DNA of 6,141 nt from Myxococcota bacterium (GTDB lineage Bacteria; Myxococcota_C; UBA6777). Positions 4,324 to 6,141 of this stretch are shown one piece after another; positions within the stretch are counted from its first letter, which is position 1; every line of letters starts with the position of its first letter. The translations under genes and the position numbers were made by a program. Below the pieces are notes generated by a model. It saw only the letters and a list, made by a program, of their open reading frames with translations, was not told where the DNA came from and searched no databases. The stretch lies in assembly GCA_963169055.1 (NCBI GenBank), contig CAUJFU010000330.1, forward strand, positions 1 through 6,141, given 5' to 3'.

Positions 4324-6015
4324 ATGACAGAACAATCCCAAGGTCTAGGAAGCCGAAATTTTGATACATCCTACGGTGCGCTGGCGCAGATCCCGCTCAG
4401 TTTGTTTGAAGCAGTGGTCACGCATCCACACGGCGAGCTTTTTCTTCGCGTGCAAGGTGTGATGCAATGGAGAAGCGCCTTTCTTTCAGGCCAGTTGCCT
4501 GACGCCGATGTCGTATGGCCGACGAAAAGCATCGCGGATGGACTGCGTTCTGTGTTGTTAGAACTTGGGATCGTGCGTTTCGCACAAGGCGAGGAATCTC
4601 TGACGGATGCTCTTTTGTTGGGCTTGCTTGAAGCCGTCCGTGAAGGCCAGACGCTCTATCTTCGTTCGTTGGAAGAGCAGATGCGCTCACTGCGCAAGCT
4701 TGAAGAAGCCGCACGCAAACAACGAGAGTTGTCCGTACCCTTGAAAAAGCCGCCTCATCCAGTTCCCCAACCAAAACCAGTCCCCCAGCCAAAAAGCAGA
4801 CAAAACCAAAAGATCCCAAAGCTTGCTTCGACGGCGTCCTCTTTGCCCATCGTTTCTTCGGATACTGGAGACGAAGCAGGTGACGAAGCCAAACAAACAA
4901 GCGAAGCGATCCCTGATCTGGATGCCCTTCGCAAAGAAGCGGAACTTTTGGCCCAAAAAGAGGCCGCAACAGAAGTGCGAGCACAGCTTTTGGCGGAATG
5001 GTCAGAGCGGGTGCGACTATGGTTGCAACTCGAAGAAGTCTTTGGAAGCCTTCGCGATCTTTTGGGGATGGGATGGGATTTGAGTCGAGGGATCTTGCGG
5101 TCGCAGGGCTGGTTGGAGATCGCACGGCTGCAAAAGCTGCTCAAACAGCTTCCTGCTTTGCGCGAATTGATCCAAGTATTGGGGCGGATGCAAGCCTCGG
5201 AAGATCCAAAACAAGCACCGATCTGTGAGACGATCTGGGAATCGATATCGCGGCGAACGGAAGAGCAACGCGAAGAAAAAAGCCCGTTTGTCCCAGCAGA
5301 AGCCCGAGGGATCGAACGTTCCGCTTCGATTGCGAGGATGCTGCCCTCCGAAGCGGCGTTGTTGACACACCCAACGTTAAAACTGCTTTGGCACGCACGC
5401 CGCACAGAGCACACACTGCTATCCTATCGGCTAGAAGGGACAGAATGGGTCTCTTCCGTATTGGAACAAACAGAAGAAAAAGCCAAAGAAGTACCACGTT
5501 GGGAACGTGGGCCGATCATCGTTTGTTTAGACACATCGGGATCGATGGCAGGTGTTCCAGAGCATGTGGCAAAAGCGTTGACCTTAGAGGCCACACGTGT
5601 GGCGTACCAAGAAAAACGTGCGTGCTATCTTTACGCTTTCAGCGGGCCTTCCGATGTGGCCGAGCATGAGCTTTCTCTTTCGCCGAAGGGATTGACGCAA
5701 CTCATGGCGTTTCTCTCGATGTCTTTTCATGGAGGAACGGATATCTCAGCCCCGATAACCCGCGCATTAAAGAGGTTGCAGAAAGAAGGTTGGCAACGTG
5801 CGGATGTTCTGATGGTGAGTGACGGAGAGTTTTCTGTACCCGCGAGCATTCGCGAAGACGTTCGAAAGTCCAAAGACGACCAAGGCTTGCGCGTGCATGG
5901 GGTACTGATCGGGAACGTGGAGAGCGCAGGGATGAAAGCATTGGCGGATCCAGTCCATCGTTTCATGGATTGGGAAGCGGCGCTTGTGTCCCTACGCAGC
6001 CGGGGGAGCGCCTAA
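4324..6015 (+). CDS. viaA-like: ViaA-like VWA-domain protein
   Basis: A 563-residue VWA protein, the usual partner of the MoxR ATPase encoded just upstream; E. coli ViaA (about 483 residues) stimulates and works with RavA. The C-terminal VWA domain (about 395-560) has a full MIDAS metal site: DTSGS at 403-407, T472 in GGTDIS, and D500 in SDGE. Preceding blocks also match ViaA by eye: GWDLSRG near 250 with the Leu-rich helices after it, MLPSEAALL at 339, and LLSYRLEGTEW just before the VWA domain. The N-terminal part is helical. Residues about 140-225 form a Pro/Gln/Lys-rich then acidic linker with a PVPQPK tandem repeat (146-157), which largely explains the extra length. The start at 4324 is set by GGGGAG; ATG 4264 would add 20 residues. 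No signal peptide or membrane segment is seen. Unlike the upstream genes, its + strand is G-rich rather than C-rich. Confidence 0.93.
   Translation: MTEQSQGLGSRNFDTSYGALAQIPLSLFEAVVTHPHGELFLRVQGVMQWRSAFLSGQLPDADVVWPTKSIADGLRSVLLELGIVRFAQGEESLTDALLLGLLEAVREGQTLYLRSLEEQMRSLRKLEEAARKQRELSVPLKKPPHPVPQPKPVPQPKSRQNQKIPKLASTASSLPIVSSDTGDEAGDEAKQTSEAIPDLDALRKEAELLAQKEAATEVRAQLLAEWSERVRLWLQLEEVFGSLRDLLGMGWDLSRGILRSQGWLEIARLQKLLKQLPALRELIQVLGRMQASEDPKQAPICETIWESISRRTEEQREEKSPFVPAEARGIERSASIARMLPSEAALLTHPTLKLLWHARRTEHTLLSYRLEGTEWVSSVLEQTEEKAKEVPRWERGPIIVCLDTSGSMAGVPEHVAKALTLEATRVAYQEKRACYLYAFSGPSDVAEHELSLSPKGLTQLMAFLSMSFHGGTDISAPITRALKRLQKEGWQRADVLMVSDGEFSVPASIREDVRKSKDDQGLRVHGVLIGNVESAGMKALADPVHRFMDWEAALVSLRSRGSA
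4759..4794 (+). repeat. 18-base tandem repeat in the ViaA-like linker
   Basis: Two copies, 4759-4776 and 4777-4794, differ at two third-codon positions and each encodes PVPQPK (residues 146-151 and 152-157). The silent differences suggest an older duplication in a flexible, proline-rich linker. Confidence 0.7.
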
Positions 6016-6141
6016 ACCACACAGAGGCTCTTGGTGGTTGTAGCCCAAGACCCCAAAGCGGAGACCCTTGCAGGGGCGAGCTATCTGTGCCAAAACGATT
6101 GCGCGCCAAAGCGCAGAAAAGCCCGCCATCATCGCATACCA
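5992..6141 (-). CDS. Possible 3' end of a convergent gene (partial)
   Basis: On the minus strand a frame is open from the window edge to a TAG at 5992-5994, giving about 49 residues with a hydrophobic start and a Gly/Pro-rich end. It would overlap the last 24 bases of the ViaA-like gene tail to tail. I recognise no family. Other frames here are also open, on both strands, so this is weak evidence, and the stretch may instead be noncoding. Confidence 0.15.
   Translation of the reverse strand, partial: WYAMMAGFSALWRAIVLAQIARPCKGLRFGVLGYNHQEPLCGLGAPPAA
6015..6050 (+). terminator. Weak alternative hairpins after the ViaA-like gene
   Basis: Two mutually exclusive 6-bp stems can form directly after the stop codon: AACCAC (6015-6020) with GTGGTT (6034-6039), or TCTTGG (6029-6034) with CCAAGA (6045-6050). 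No T-run follows, so this is at best a poor intrinsic terminator at the end of the cluster. Confidence 0.22.
6100..6115. other. Short GC hairpin in the downstream flank
   Basis: TGCGC (6100-6104) and GCGCA (6111-6115) pair around a 6-base loop. It is followed by GAAAA, not by T. Function unknown; it might belong to a structured RNA or repeat running out of the window. Confidence 0.25.

Noticed and set aside
5494-5510. CCACGTT/AACGTGG hairpin with a 3-base loop before the VWA domain
   Set aside because: Short, within coding sequence and with no feature around it; likely chance.
5590-5603. Perfect 14-bp palindrome GCCACACGTGTGGC inside the ViaA-like gene
   Set aside because: A palindrome this long has a fair chance of occurring once in 6 kb, and it lies within conserved VWA coding sequence; no operator role is supported.

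Overview
This window carries one rightward gene cluster, all on the + strand, from about position 306 to 6015. By eye the base composition is moderately GC-rich, and the genes have strong Shine-Dalgarno sequences, so this is bacterial chromosome or accessory DNA. I cannot name the organism. The RavA/ViaA pair and the composition fit a Gram-negative lineage, possibly Myxococcota or another former deltaproteobacterial group, but that is a weak inference. No transposase, integrase, tRNA, rRNA or CRISPR array is visible.

Layout: positions 1-305 are a C-rich upstream flank with no convincing gene. Gene 1 (306-1496) encodes a 396-residue protein I do not recognise. It overlaps by 17 bases gene 2 (1480-2229), a 249-residue polymerase-beta-superfamily nucleotidyltransferase with an intact GS-X10-DLD active-site motif and a later catalytic-type Asp. 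After a 100-base leader with a strong 12-bp hairpin comes a 60-residue Asn/Pro-rich protein (2330-2512) made largely of two 18-residue repeats. A 156-base gap follows, containing a 20-bp imperfect inverted repeat (2536-2608). Then come a RavA-like MoxR-family AAA+ ATPase (2669-4267) and a ViaA-like von Willebrand factor A (VWA) protein with a complete MIDAS site (4324-6015). The last 126 bases hold weak hairpins and perhaps the end of a convergent gene.

How they may work together: MoxR AAA+ ATPases and VWA partners form chaperone-like pairs that remodel protein complexes; E. coli RavA-ViaA is the best-known example. The unusual point is that this pair sits in tandem with a nucleotidyltransferase translationally coupled to an unknown protein, plus a tiny repeat protein flanked by RNA hairpins. 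Such a mix of nucleotide-transfer enzyme, AAA+ ATPase and VWA protein recalls conflict or stress-response systems. One reading is that the nucleotidyltransferase makes a nucleotide signal or tails an RNA and the RavA/ViaA pair acts on the unknown or small protein. This is inference only. A G9 tract facing a C7 tract inside the RavA-like gene could also act as a slippage switch.
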